Assembly (NCBI GenBank): GCA_022376925.1
Contig: JAIOJX010000005.1
Location: forward strand, 10,816,501-10,880,500
Length of the DNA stretch: 64,000 bases
Direction: 5' to 3'
Origin: Tragulus kanchil
Lineage: Eukaryota > Chordata > Mammalia > Artiodactyla > Tragulidae
A program made the translations under genes and the position numbers. Below the pieces are notes generated by a model that was not told the DNA's origin, did no database searches, and saw nothing but the letters and a program-made list of their open reading frames with translations. Position 1 is the stretch's first letter, and each line of letters opens with the position of its first letter. This document shows positions 1-52,929 of the stretch, piece after piece.

Positions 1-353
1 AGGACTTGGTTGGGACAGATGTTCCAGAAACTCAGAAAAGCTCGGAAGCCAGGGTAACGGAAATTTGTTCAAGATTCAGAGGAGAATGCAGTCAGAGATG
101 AGCCGTGTGGCGATGGAGTCGATATTAAGGTGCCTGAAAGGCTTTAAGAGGAGGTCAGCCTGGCTGGGGGTTTTGAATTATAAATAGGAGCTCCACGTAC
201 AGGAGTGGGTAGAACCAGCGCATGTCCAAACGCACGGTGAGTACGAAGTAGCTTGGTTTGTTCAGAGAACAATGGATCGTTTGCTGTTGGGTAAAGGGTG
301 GGAGAAAATACAAAGATCATGAACGGCCACGTATGCTAGGCAATGAAAAGGGT
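1..353. other. Upstream flank of NOL7, no gene seen
   Basis: I see no exon, RNA gene or clear repeat here. In human the next gene upstream of NOL7 is SIRT5, and none of its exons was recognised. Confidence 0.5.
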
Positions 354-502
354 GGGACTTCCCTGGTGGTCTGCAGTGGTTAAGACTCTGTGTTCCCAAT
401 GCAGCGGGACCGGGTTCAATCCCTGGTCAGGGAACTTGATCCCACCGGCCGCAACTAAGACCCGGAGCAACTAAATAAATACTTTAAAAAAAAAGAGACA
501 GA
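354..502 (+). mobile_element. tRNA-Glu derived SINE (CHR-like)
   Basis: The element opens with a typical cetartiodactyl SINE head (gacttccctggtggtc), has a B-box-like ggttcaatccc and ends in an A-rich tail. It is flanked by a perfect 12-bp target-site duplication, aatgaaaagggt at 342-353 and 503-514, which fixes its borders. Confidence 0.8.
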
Positions 503-1137
503 AATGAAAAGGGTATACGTGGGGCGCGGCAGGGCACAGAAATACACAGGACGGGGGCTTCGGCCACTAAGTGAAGGCGCAGGGGGCAGTCACCGTGCTA
601 GGTCCTGGGGTGACCGCCGGGAAGCGGGGGTCCCTGCTCTCTCTGAGCTCAGGCTCGAAGGGGGAGTCGGTCTGGTCCGGAAAGGCGTCTGTCCCGACAC
701 ACAGCAGCCAGCGGCAGAGCGCGGGTGCTCAGGGAGGCGTGCCTGCGAGAGGGCGGCCCAGGAGCAATTGCAGTCCCTCGATGCTCGCGGGCGACAACAG
801 GCCTGAACGGCTGGGTCCTGCCGCCGGGGAGCACTGCTTCCGCGGGCAACTGCGCCTTCGCGGGAAGTGCCGAGTGGAGGAAGCCGGATCCAGATGATCC
901 GATCGGCCGAGCGGGTCTCCGAGGCGAAAGAGGCGGCGACAGGGCGACGGGGGGCTCCTCGGCACCGGACGGCGTGACCAGCGCCAGCCCGCCTCGAGGG
1001 GCGCGGGGACCCGGCCAGCACGGCTCTCGGGAGCCCCACCGAGGAGGCGGCAAGGGGCATCTTCCCCGCCAGGAAAGAAGCCAGCCCCGGAGCAGCCGGG
1101 CCCGCCCCGCCTTGCCGTAGGCCACGCCCCCAGGCTC

Positions 1138-1148
1138 TGCGCATGCGC
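1138..1148. promoter_or_regulatory. NRF1-type palindrome in NOL7 promoter
   Basis: The sequence tgcgcatgcgc is a near-perfect match to the NRF1 consensus, about 130 bp upstream of the NOL7 ATG. NRF1 sites are common in housekeeping and ribosome-biogenesis promoters. Binding is inferred. Confidence 0.6.
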
Positions 1149-1234
1149 CTTCGCCTAGTGCAGTACGGCCTCCGACCCTGCAGAGGGCGCCGGAGCCCGT
1201 GGCACCCCTCTTGTCACTCTCCGCTTGCGTGCGG

Positions 1235-1241
1235 TTTCCGG
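1235..1241 (-). promoter_or_regulatory. ETS-type site near NOL7 start
   Basis: tttccgg is the reverse complement of the ETS core ccggaaa and lies about 35-40 bp before the ATG. ETS sites of this kind often mark the start region of CpG-island promoters. The functional role is inferred. Confidence 0.4.
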
Positions 1242-1275
1242 GTCGGAGGTCAGACGGTCGGGTGCAGCTTGGGTC

Positions 1276-1538
1276 ATGGTGCAGCTCCGGCCGCGCGCGT
1301 CCCGGGCCCCGGCGTCGGCGTCGGCGATGGTGGACGAGGGCCCGCCCGCCTCGGAGGAGGAGGCGGAGCACGGCCTGCTGCTCGGGCAGCCCAGCAGCGG
1401 CGCGGCCGCCGAGCCGCTGGAGGAGGACGAGGACGGGGACGAGGAGCTTGACGACGAGGCCCCGGAGGAGCTGACGTTCGCCAGCGCCCAGGCCGAGGCG
1501 AAGGAGGAGGAGCGGCGGGTCCGGGAGACGGTGCGCAG
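1276..1538 (+). CDS. NOL7 exon 1 (coding part)
   Basis: It encodes the acidic N terminus, starting [10 protein letters not shown] and ending ETVR plus AG. The donor is cag|gtcagg and the exon ends in phase 2. It contains the Glu/Asp tract [20 protein letters not shown] and lies inside the CpG island. Confidence 0.93.
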
Positions 1539-4500
1539 GTCAGGCGCCCGCGGCCGGGCTGCGGAGGCGCCTCTTCCCGTCCCGCTCGTGCCTGCGCGCC
1601 CTGACTCGTCGCTCTTTTTTTCCAGGGATAAGACGCTTTTGAAGGAGAAGAGGAAGCGGCGCGAGGAGCTGTTCATCGAGCAGAAGGTTAGCGGGAACGG
1701 GGGCGGCGTTCCCCTGCCCGGCTCGGGGTGGAGTCCAGAGCTCCTAGGAGGTGGGGTCGAGGAAGGTCGCTAGGACTTTCAGCGGACAGCAGTGATGGAG
1801 ACGGGCTTCGCGTGCTGCTTGCTGTCCGCCGATTCGAACTGGGATTGGGAAGAGGCGTGGGCTTCAAATCGTACGGCCAGCCCCGCCGCTGCCGCTCCGC
1901 GGAGGTGCTTTATCTGAATCTGGGCCCAGTGGCAGAGAAGGGCCGTGTAAGCCGAGCGCCCTGCAGACAGGGGTGGTGACTTGCCGTCTGATGGCCAGGG
2001 GGACGTGACGTCGAGCGGTCCCGGTGGGTCGCAGCGACCAGCGGGCGCCCCTTGCAGCCTAAGCGTCTTCCGGAGAATGAGGGCGAGTGAGAGGCTTGGC
2101 CCCACGGCTTCGAGGCGGTGGAGAGCAGGTGGCGGCCCAGGTCGGGGATTTGCCTAGAGGTGGGCCAGTCTACTTAACCGTGGTAAATTCAGACGCAGTC
2201 CAGAGCGTGTTGCCCTGTCCCTCACTTTTTACTGACTTTTAACATGCCTTCAAGAAAAGAAAGCTCCTTCCGGATACTATTTTAGAGAAGTTAACTGCGG
2301 CCCCAGCAACTAGGTAAGTAATGGATTTCGTTTTTATTACTTGTTTACATACAGTGTTGGAGTTATGTTTTGGTACATTTATCTGAATGCAAATAATTTA
2401 AGTTTTAAAGTCAAGCTCCACGGGAGATAGCTGAATTTGGTGGGACAGGTTGGGGGAACCTGTCTTTTCAGTCTTTGGCTGTTTCCGTTTTTGTTGCTGT
2501 TCCCAAAGGTAACTCTGGCTTTGAGTTGCTGATCTCAGGGTGTTCCTACAAGAAATTGGGGCCCTCTTTGCTATGGAATCAGTATCAAACTGTACTAAAC
2601 TTAGATTAAATATTTGTTGTTTTTGTCCTGTTCCCCTTTGTGTCTTCTAATAATGCACTCAGTTTAGCTTAATCCTGCTAGGACAGTGGTTCTCAGCTTT
2701 TCAGGAGAAATTTGCCAAAGAGTTCCTCAGGTTTTGAAGACACCATCCTGCGAAGTCCCTTCCATCTTTTAAAGCCAAATCCAGACGTCACCCGTCCCTC
2801 TTCTCCTTCCCTCTACCCTGGCACTTCCCTCCCCTTTGAACTTTTCCACTTCTGTAGAGACATCTCATCGCCTTGTGCCAGTTTACCTCTCTCTCCTTTA
2901 GACCACACTTCTTGTCTATGGATCCCTCTTGCTTGTCTGCATCCTTGTTTCTTGTGTCTGGTGTTCAGTAATCCTTCCAGATCTCTCCAGATACGTGAGG
3001 CAGGCCTCTCACCTTTCCCATCATATTTCAAACACTATTATAGAATTTGTAAATATTTCACTTTAACTCTGTCCACCATAACAATCTACTTCTCTGGAAG
3101 CCTGCTGATACACTTCCAGATGTTAAATCCTGACACTCCCAACTTAACCTGCTGTGTTAATTTGGAGTTGTCGACAGTGCATTGGAAGGGACTTTCTAAA
3201 GATGCTGAAAGTTGAGAATGATGGCAGTAAAGGGGGAGAGTTATCTTACTTGTAAAGGCAGCTGAAATTCTGTGATGACGTAAGTCATCTTTGCGCTCAG
3301 CCGTCCCAGTGAGTGTTCTGCTTGTTCTCCCTTAGTGTGAAGAAATCACCGGCAAAGCCGAAAGAAGGTACGAACTAAACTTCTCGTTGACTGTTACGTG
3401 CGTTTGCAGCTGTTTGCAGTCAAGTGCTTATTCACCCAGAGAAAGAGCATGGGAACAAGCCTGGCCAGTTTTAGTTTTTATCCCCTGCCCCCACTTTTTT
3501 TTTTTTTTTTTTAAATTTTTCAGTTTTAGCTTTAAAAAGAAATCATTTATTTGGCTGTGCTGGGTCTTAGTTGTGGCACGTGAGATCTTTTAGTTGTGGC
3601 CTGTGGGATCTAGTTCCCAGACTAAGGATTGAACCCAGGCCCCCTGCAGTGGGTGCAGTCTTACATTTTAGCTTCTTTTATACCAATAAAAATAACATAC
3701 AAATTGGTGGGTAGTGGATAGTTGACGTGAATGCCAGCATATATTCCCAATTTATTTGTGCACAAATGGTAATTAGAAATGTCATTCAATTTTTCAGCTA
3801 ATTTTCAAAAGAAAAATGAAGAACACGAGAAAGGAAGTGACTCTCGGAAAGCTAAAGACAAAGTGCAGAAAGTACAGACTGTTGGGTGAGAAGTCTTCCT
3901 GTGTGGAGGCTGGAGGTGGCCTTGGTGGGAGGGCTGCCTCAGTGAGGAGCGGTTCCAGACGGGATCTTCTGGAAAGTTTTTGGTATTAAAAAAAAAAAAT
4001 TGCTCTAATGTAAATGTTAGTTGTAAAATAGCCCTGTGCTTTCGTTTTATCATCTATCCTGTGCTTATTACAAAATCAGGATTTGGGATTTCCTACTATT
4101 TAAACACTATTATAGAATTTGTAAATATTTCACTTTAACTCTGTCCACCATAACAATCTACTTCTCTGGAAGCCTGCTGATACACTTCCAGATGTTAAAT
4201 CCTGACACTCCCAACTTAACCTGCTGTGTTAATTTGGAGTTGTCGACAGTGCATTGGAAGGGACTTTCTAAAGATGCTGAAAGTTGAGAATGATGGCAGT
4301 AAAGGGGGAGAGTTATCTTACTTGTAAAGGCAGCTGAAATTCTGTGATGACGTAAGTCATCTTTGCGCTCAGCCGTCCCAGTGAGTGTTCTGCTTGTTCT
4401 CCCTTAGTGTGAAGAAATCACCGGCAAAGCCGAAAGAAGGTACGAACTAAACTTCTCGTTGACTGTTACGTGCGTTTGCAGCTGTTTGCAGTCAAGTGCT

Positions 4501-7163
4501 TATTCACCCAGAGAAAGAGCATGGGAACAAGCCTGGCCAGTTTTAGTTTTTATCCCCTGCCCCCACTTTTTTTTTTTTTTTTTTTTTAATTTATCAGTTT
4601 TAGCTTTAAAAAGAAATCATTTATTTGGCTGTGCTGGGTCTTAGTTGTGGCACGTGAGATCTTTTAGTTGTGGCCTGTGGGATCTAGTTCCCAGACTAAG
4701 GATTGAACCCAGGCCCCCTGCAGTGGGTGCAGTCTTACATTTTAGCTTCTTTTATACCAATAAAAATAACATACAAATTGGTGGGTAGTGGATAGTTGAC
4801 GTGAATGCCAGCATATATTCCCAATTTATTTGTGCACAAATGGTAATTAGAAATGTCATTCAATTTTTCAGCTAATTTTCAAAAGAAAAATGAAGAACAC
4901 GAGAAAGGAAGTGACTCTCGGAAAGCTAAAGACAAAGTGCAGAAAGTACAGACTGTTGGGTGAGAAGTCTTCCTGTGTGGAGGCTGGAGGTGGCCTTGGT
5001 GGGAGGGCTGCCTCAGTGAGGAGCGGTTCCAGACGGGATCTTCTGGAAAGTTTTTGGTATTAAAAAAAAAAAATTGCTCTAATGTAAATGTTAGTTGTAA
5101 AATAGCCCTGTGCTTTCGTTTTATCATCTATCCTGTGCTTATTACAAAATCAGGATTTGGGATTTCCCCCCCTACTATTTAAGTCAACTGCCATAAATGG
5201 TTTGTTTTGAAAATAAGCATGGCCTCCTTCTCACCTTGCATGTTGATCACCAGCCAGAATAAAAGCTACGTGGCTGTCAGGCTAAAAGATCAGGAGCTGA
5301 GAGATGCAAGGCAAGCAGCAGCCAGAGCCTTCATACAGAACTGTCTGTACGGCCCTGGGACCAACAGAACTACTGGTAATTTCCTTAGCCACTGCCTTTC
5401 GTCCTTTCTGTGACTTAAACAAAGAGGTGATAAATACTCCCCTTTCCTAGTAAACAAGTTCCTGTCCCTTGAAAACAAGAGGTTACCGGTGAAAAAGGCT
5501 GCAGCCCAGTTTTTGAATAACACTTGGGGTAAGATTCCACTTTGTTCTTTGGAATTTTATTTACTGAATAATGTTCTATTTGTTAAGGAGACAGTAAATA
5601 CTCATGAAGTATTGATTTTTTTCCCTTATAATGGGGTCTATTAAACTGTTTTAAAATTGCTTTAAAGAATAGGTCAGTGTTGTGTGTGTGTGTGCTCTCA
5701 GTTGTGTCCAGCACTCTGTGACCCCATGGACTATCAGGCTTCTGTCCATGTGATTCTCCAGACAAGAGTATTGGGAGTGGGTTGCCACGCCCTCCCCGGG
5801 CGGGGCGTAGGGGGCGGGGGTGGATCTTCCCTACCCAGGGATCGAACCTGCGTCGCCTGCATTGTAGGCAGACTCTTTCACTGCTGAGCAACTGGGAAAG
5901 CCCAGTATGTATGTGTATATACCTAATTTTAATTATCTAGAAAATCTGAATTGTTTCTTGGGAGTTTGATTTCTTTATTCTTAACTGCACAAAACCTTCT
6001 GTTCTAGGATCTCAGAGAAAACAAAATGCCAGGAGGTTTACAAAACGTTGGATGGTCAGAAAGATGAAAACTTCTAAGAAGTAAATCAAAGCTAGATGAA
6101 GAACAAGGACTTTGTATGTTAAGAATTTATAGTTATTTAAAGAATTTAATTTTTCTGAAAAAAAATAAATCACTTAAAAATCCGAACATAGGAAACTCAT
6201 ATGTAGTCACGTTACGAGTAAACTTCTCACCTTGCATCAAAATCGGGTTGGTTTCTACTATTTAAGTCAACTGCCATAAATGGTTTGTTTTGAAAATAAG
6301 CATGGCCTCCTTCTCACCTTGCATGTTGATCACCAGCCAGAATAAAAGCTACGTGGCTGTCAGGCTAAAAGATCAGGAGCTGAGAGATGCAAGGCAAGCA
6401 GCAGCCAGAGCCTTCATACAGAACTGTCTGTACGGCCCTGGGACCAACAGAACTACTGGTAATTTCCTTAGCCACTGCCTTTCGTCCTTTCTGTGACTTA
6501 AACAAAGAGGTGATAAATACTCCCCTTTCCTAGTAAACAAGTTCCTGTCCCTTGAAAACAAGAGGTTACCGGTGAAAAAGGCTGCAGCCCAGTTTTTGAA
6601 TAACACTTGGGGTAAGATTCCACTTTGTTCTTTGGAATTTTATTTACTGAATAATGTTCTATTTGTTAAGGAGACAGTAAATACTCATGAAGTATTGATT
6701 TTTTTCCCTTATAATGGGGTCTATTAAACTGTTTTAAAATTGCTTTAAAGAATAGGTCAGTGTTGTGTGTGTGTGTGCTCTCAGTTGTGTCCAGCACTCT
6801 GTGACCCCATGGACTATCAGGCTTCTGTCCATGTGATTCTCCAGACAAGAGTATTGGGAGTGGGTTGCCACGCCCTCCCGGGCGGGCGAGGGGGCGGGGT
6901 GGATCTTCCCTACCCAGGGATCGAACCTGCGTCGCCTGCATTGTAGGCAGACTCTTTCACTGCTGAGCAACTGGGAAAGCCCAGTATGTATGTGTATATA
7001 CCTAATTTTAATTATCTAGAAAATCTGAATTGTTTCTTGGGAGTTTGATTTCTTTATTCTTAACTGCACAAAACCTTCTGTTCTAGGATCTCAGAGAAAA
7101 CAAAATGCCAGGAGGTTTACAAAACGTTGGATGGTCAGAAAGATGAAAACTTCTAAGAAGTAA
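1276..7163 (+). CDS. NOL7, nucleolar protein 7, eight coding exons
   Basis: Splicing 1276-1538, 1626-1686, 2255-2313, 3336-3367, 3798-3885, 5254-5375, 5451-5528 and 6008-6084 gives an open frame of 780 nt, 259 residues plus stop, against about 257 in human NOL7. All internal borders have GT/AG sites and phases that fit. The start was chosen at MVQLRPR because it matches the mammalian N terminus; an in-frame upstream ATG exists at 1225. The protein has an acidic Glu/Asp-rich N-terminal third, basic Lys/Arg clusters ([13 protein letters not shown]) that suit nuclear and nucleolar targeting, and the conserved C-terminal NOL7/NUC129 region ending in a strongly basic tail. NOL7 is a nucleolar protein linked to small-subunit ribosome assembly (family knowledge). 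Exons 4-8 appear twice in the window; a normal transcript uses one copy of each. The CDS can equally be read with the second copies, ending at 7163. Confidence 0.93.
1626..1686 (+). CDS. NOL7 exon 2
   Basis: The acceptor is tttttccag|ggat. The exon encodes [20 protein letters not shown], a very basic and highly conserved stretch that probably contributes to nuclear localisation. The donor is aag|gttagc. Confidence 0.92.
2255..2313 (+). CDS. NOL7 exon 3
   Basis: The acceptor is cttcaag|aaaaga. The exon encodes [19 protein letters not shown] plus the first two bases of a Ser codon. The donor is ctag|gtaagt. Confidence 0.9.
2314..3029 (+). other. NOL7 intron 3, unique part
   Basis: There is no gene here. 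A pyrimidine-rich stretch from about 2,750 to 3,020 keeps an open frame only by composition. It may be an old, unclassified repeat. Confidence 0.5.
3336..3367 (+). CDS. NOL7 exon 4, first copy
   Basis: This 32-nt exon has acceptor cccttag|tgtgaag and donor gaag|gtacg, and encodes [10 protein letters not shown] with split codons at both ends. A basic, Pro/Ser-containing segment of the protein. Confidence 0.88.
3496..3661 (-). mobile_element. tRNA-Glu SINE (CHR-like), truncated, copy A
   Basis: Read on the minus strand it has the promoter-derived end (gattgaacccaggcccc on the plus strand marks the B box) and ends in a poly-A tail, seen as the T run on the plus strand. The final head portion is missing. 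Confidence 0.6.
3798..3885 (+). CDS. NOL7 exon 5, first copy
   Basis: The acceptor is tttcag|ctaatt and the donor ttgg|gtgaga. The 88-nt exon encodes [20 protein letters not shown] and on to VQKVQTV, a charged Lys/Glu-rich segment. Exons 4 plus 5 total 120 nt, so duplicating them would keep the frame. Confidence 0.9.
4408..4439 (+). CDS. NOL7 exon 4, second copy
   Basis: Identical in coding sequence to 3336-3367, with the same splice sites. It lies in copy B of tandem duplication 1 and is probably the same genomic exon shown twice. Confidence 0.85.
4568..4737 (-). mobile_element. tRNA-Glu SINE (CHR-like), copy B
   Basis: Second appearance of the SINE at 3496-3661 inside tandem duplication 1. 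The T run differs in length. Confidence 0.6.
4872..4959 (+). CDS. NOL7 exon 5, second copy
   Basis: Identical in coding sequence to 3798-3885 with intact splice sites, in copy B of tandem duplication 1. Either copy can be used in the gene model but not both. Confidence 0.87.
5254..5375 (+). CDS. NOL7 exon 6, first copy
   Basis: The acceptor is atcaccag|ccag and the donor actg|gtaatt. The exon encodes [20 protein letters not shown] onward to GPGTNRTT, the most conserved part of NOL7 and the start of its C-terminal domain. Confidence 0.92.
5451..5528 (+). CDS. NOL7 exon 7, first copy
   Basis: The acceptor is tttcctag|taaac and the donor tggg|gtaag. It encodes [20 protein letters not shown] and LNNTW in the conserved C-terminal domain. 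Confidence 0.92.
5694..5903 (-). mobile_element. Bov-tA type SINE, copy A
   Basis: The plus strand reads the reverse complement of a Bov-tA element: it begins after a TG repeat, contains ctgtgaccccatggact and ends gggaaagccc. The family is specific to ruminants. Confidence 0.8.
6008..6084 (+). CDS. NOL7 exon 8 with stop, first copy
   Basis: The acceptor is gttctag|gatctc. It encodes [20 protein letters not shown] and TSKK followed by TAA at 6082-6084, the basic C terminus typical of NOL7. The 3' UTR follows, with AATAAA at 6164-6169. Confidence 0.92.
6337..6458 (+). CDS. NOL7 exon 6, second copy
   Basis: Same coding sequence and splice sites as 5254-5375, in copy B of tandem duplication 2. 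Confidence 0.87.
6534..6611 (+). CDS. NOL7 exon 7, second copy
   Basis: Same coding sequence and splice sites as 5451-5528, in copy B of tandem duplication 2. Confidence 0.87.
6778..6982 (-). mobile_element. Bov-tA type SINE, copy B
   Basis: Second appearance of the element at 5694-5903. It is shorter by several bases, all in G or C runs, which is the pattern expected from sequencing error. Confidence 0.78.
7087..7163 (+). CDS. NOL7 exon 8 with stop, second copy
   Basis: Same coding sequence as 6008-6084, with the stop at 7161-7163. This copy runs on into unique downstream DNA and is therefore the better choice for the real 3' end. Confidence 0.88.
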
Positions 7164-7242
7164 ATCAAAGCTAGATGAAGAACAAGGACTTTGTATGTTA
7201 AGAATTTATAGTTATTTAAAGAATTTAATTTTTCTGAAAAAA

Positions 7243-7248
7243 AATAAA
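7243..7248 (+). terminator. NOL7 poly(A) signal
   Basis: AATAAA lies 80 nt after the stop of exon 8 and predicts a very short 3' UTR. The duplicate is at 6164-6169. The cleavage site is inferred to be near 7,260-7,275. Confidence 0.7.
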
Positions 7249-7263
7249 TCACTTAAAAATCCG

Positions 7264-8070
7264 TTTCAAGGGTCATTAGAGAAATCTTAAGTCTGTTTGG
7301 GCAAGTATGTAGTCACAGTTCATCCACCCGGAGTAAATAGTGCCTTGCAGTCTCTGAGCACCCTGGAAGAAAAGCAGTTTAAAAGGGCTTGTTTTCCTTT
7401 CTCTTACTAACTGTTGGCCCATTTTGTTGAACACAAGCACTGCCCACAGTGGAAGGCGCCTCTGCCCTGTGCAGTGTGTGGCAGGAGCTTCCACTGAGGT
7501 TTACGAGCATTTCACAGAACCCGTGGAGAGCACGGTGCTCAAGTAAAACCTGTTCTTTAAAAGAAGACTGAGCCTGTGTGTGCAGGAGCCACTGCCAGGC
7601 CTGCAGCCTGGAGCCTCACGGAGAGGATGCCGTGTAACACGGCAGAGTGTTCATACAGCTGCACGTACACCCATAGCGGTTAAGTCTTAAGGTTTAAAAG
7701 AACAGATTGTCAGTGTATAGCCAGCAGACGCCTTTGCCAGACCAAAGGATATGGTTATTCCGTAGAAGAGCTTGTTTACATTTTTCATTTAACCAGTTTG
7801 GCTGGGGTTTGCTTTAGAACTGGCAGGTCACATGCCATAGGATGGTTATGACAGTACGATTAATGTCCTGCTTTCTCTGTGCATCACCCATAGCGTCAGG
7901 TTTGCTCCTAATCCAGGGAGGCCAGTGAACTCAGCAGCGCTGGACAGCAGAGCGCAGATTTATAGTAGCAGCTGTTTCAGCTGTTCTACTTTATATTGAT
8001 CAAGTCGTATGTAAGTACCTAGCATATAAAGTCAGCCGACACTGGCATCTGTAGAAGTAAATTTTTAATG
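7264..8070. other. Intergenic gap between convergent NOL7 and RANBP9
   Basis: About 0.8 kb between the two predicted poly(A) ends. I see no exon and no clear young repeat. Confidence 0.6.
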
Positions 8071-8901
8071 GCTGGTTAATTATATCACTACATTTTTATT
8101 GCAATATAGTACTCATTTAAGCACTTAAAAATGGAAGGTGTACAAAGATTAAATTAAGACACGGTAAATTGACTAAATATTTGGTTTTATATAAATAAAG
8201 GTCATAACCACACTGTTGACATATAATACTGTTATAATACAACAGTTCAATTTGTGAGTCTACAACAGAAGTCATCTGTAGTTAAACAGGAAACAAAGTT
8301 GAAAAGACCATGTTAAAACAAAACTACTGGGACTAACAGGTCGGGATTGTAAGTAGCAACAGACATTTCACTCAGCTCCTGAGTATTTCAAGTTTTACAG
8401 TACACATTAAAAATGATTTCTTCCATCAACACTATAAATTCAACTGTCGGATGTTTATGCATTTTGCAAGTTACACTGATTGAATGCTTATATGGGAGCG
8501 GGGGTCAGAACACCTCCCAATTTGAAGTTTACATCACCCACATGCTAACACAAACACAACTTGTTCCGTTTCCTTCCCCCTCTCTCCCCCCAGCAAAGAA
8601 GGCAGGATTTTTTGGTTTCTTTTAGGTAATTGTTTTAAAGGATTTTTGATGATCAATTTGAATGTCTGAAATTCAGTAATATTTAACTCTTAGACAACTA
8701 AGAGGTTAAAGATGGAAAATAATTTCTCCTAACACTAAGTTAGAAAATCAGTTGCATCATGCTGTAAACTAGGAAGCAATGTAAAGCGACAAAAACCTGT
8801 CCCCAGTACATAATTAAAAAATCTACATTTCGAGTCAGCAGAGCTGGTCTACTTCCAGGCTGTCTCCATGCCACAAGGCAGGCGGGCGCCGCGCCGCGCG
8901 G
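8071..8901 (-). other. RANBP9 3' UTR
   Basis: This stretch lies directly downstream of the RANBP9 stop codon on the minus strand and is AT-rich and repeat-free. It ends near an AATAAA on the minus strand (tttatt at 8095-8100). A length of about 830 nt is plausible for the gene. The exact end is inferred. Confidence 0.6.
8095..8100 (-). terminator. RANBP9 poly(A) signal
   Basis: tttatt on the plus strand is AATAAA on the minus strand, about 800 nt after the stop codon. Cleavage would fall near 8,070-8,085. Confidence 0.5.
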
Positions 8902-51821
<42,920 letters not shown>

Positions 51822-52146
51822 CTGGTTAAAAAAGAAAGAAAAGCTGGTTATTATAGTCATGTACATATAAATCACACAACACACACTCTCAAACCTTCCC
51901 AGAACCAAACCCACGATGAAATGCACAGGGTAGCTACAAAAAAGTATCTTAGAATTCATCAAATAGCAAAAAGGGCAATATTAAGCAACAACGAAATCAA
52001 GATTCACAGTAAAGCCCTATGGCAATCACTCATAAACCTAGTTCCTCCCCACCTGCCCACACAAAGACAGAGGGGCATGTTTGAAAGAAATATCTGATTC
52101 AGATAAAAGCATCTGAAATACTAAGCATCCCAAAAAATGTGTGCTA

Positions 52147-52358
52147 TAGCTGGGCTTCCCTCGTAGCTCAGCTGGTAAAGAACTTCCTACAATGCAGGAG
52201 ACCCGGGTTTGATGCCTGGGTCAGAAAGATCCTCTGGAGAAGGAAACGGCCACCCTCTTCAGTATTCTTGCCTGGAGAGTCCCATGGACAGAGAAGCCTG
52301 CCGGCTGTGGTCCATAGGGTCGCAAAGAGTAGGAAACAACTGAAGTGACTCAGCACAC
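52147..52358 (+). mobile_element. Bov-tA type SINE
   Basis: Head ggcttccctcgtagctcagc, tRNA-like B box gggtttgatgcc, body ending ggtcgcaaagagtaggaaac. Ruminant-specific family. Confidence 0.85.
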
Positions 52359-52709
52359 ACATATATAAAACAGGGGCAAAGAGCTCAAGTAAAGCTCCAA
52401 AATGCTATCTTAAAAGTGGTAAATAAATGAGTGTCTTGGGTATCTGGATAACATGACAACATGAAAACAGCAATTTTTCTAAAACTAACATATACATACA
52501 GTGAGGTTCAAGGTAGAGTCCAAATGATCTTTTAGACTAGAAAAAGTGATCTTAAAGTTGACACATAAAAACAAGAGAATTTTGACCAAGACAAAGTTAA
52601 AAAAAACCTGTTTGTCCCACTAAATATTAACATTCACAGATAATGGAATTCACAAGTGCAGTATTACTACGAAGTGTGTCTATCAAGATACACAAGAATG
52701 ACAAAACAT

Positions 52710-52913
52710 AAAGAGTCTGCCTTGCAGTGCAAGGGGTGCAGTTCGATCCCTGATGCAGGAAGATCCCACGTGCCGCGGAGCGGCTGAACTAGTGTGTCCA
52801 ATTATGGCGCTCTGCAACGAGAGAGGCCACTGCAATGGGGGCCCACACATGCCAAAGAGTGTAAGATGGATGAAAATAAATACATTTAAAAAAATAAATG
52901 TTTTAAGAAACAA
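52710..52913 (+). mobile_element. Young tRNA-Glu SINE, 5'-truncated
   Basis: Same family as 39120-39450 but starting inside the tRNA head and lacking part of the middle. It has a perfect 16-bp target-site duplication, aagaatgacaaaacat at 52694-52709 and 52914-52929. Confidence 0.85.
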
Positions 52914-52929
52914 AAGAATGACAAAACAT

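Larger units (their letters stand above)
560..2110 (+). promoter_or_regulatory. CpG-island promoter of NOL7
   Basis: This stretch is rich in G+C and undepleted in CpG. It spans the NOL7 start codon, exon 1, intron 1 and exon 2 and fades into intron 2. GC boxes lie near 1,099-1,111 and 1,122-1,131. No TATA box sits at a suitable distance, as expected for a housekeeping promoter. The long reading frames in all six frames here are a by-product of GC richness and are not genes. Confidence 0.75.
3030..5180. repeat. Tandem duplication 1 (about 1,072 bp x 2)
   Basis: Copy A is about 3030-4101 and copy B about 4102-5180, joined with no spacer at ctactattt|aaacac. The copies carry NOL7 exons 4 and 5 and an SINE. 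They differ mainly in a poly-T run (near 3,497 and 4,569) and in a poly-C run just before 5,172. Probably an unmerged assembly overlap. Confidence 0.93.
5172..7263. repeat. Tandem duplication 2 (about 1,083 bp x 2)
   Basis: Copy A is 5172-6183 and copy B 6255-7263, carrying NOL7 exons 6-8 and the 3' UTR. Between them, 6184-6254 is a scar: it looks like a damaged mixture of sequence found intact near 7,304-7,340 and near 5,228-5,245. The copies differ by G/C-run indels in the internal SINE. Confidence 0.93.

Noticed and set aside
590..1980. Overlapping long open frames on both strands in the first 2 kb
   Set aside because: They are produced by the GC-rich CpG island. Only the frame starting at 1276 matches a conserved protein and has proper splice sites.
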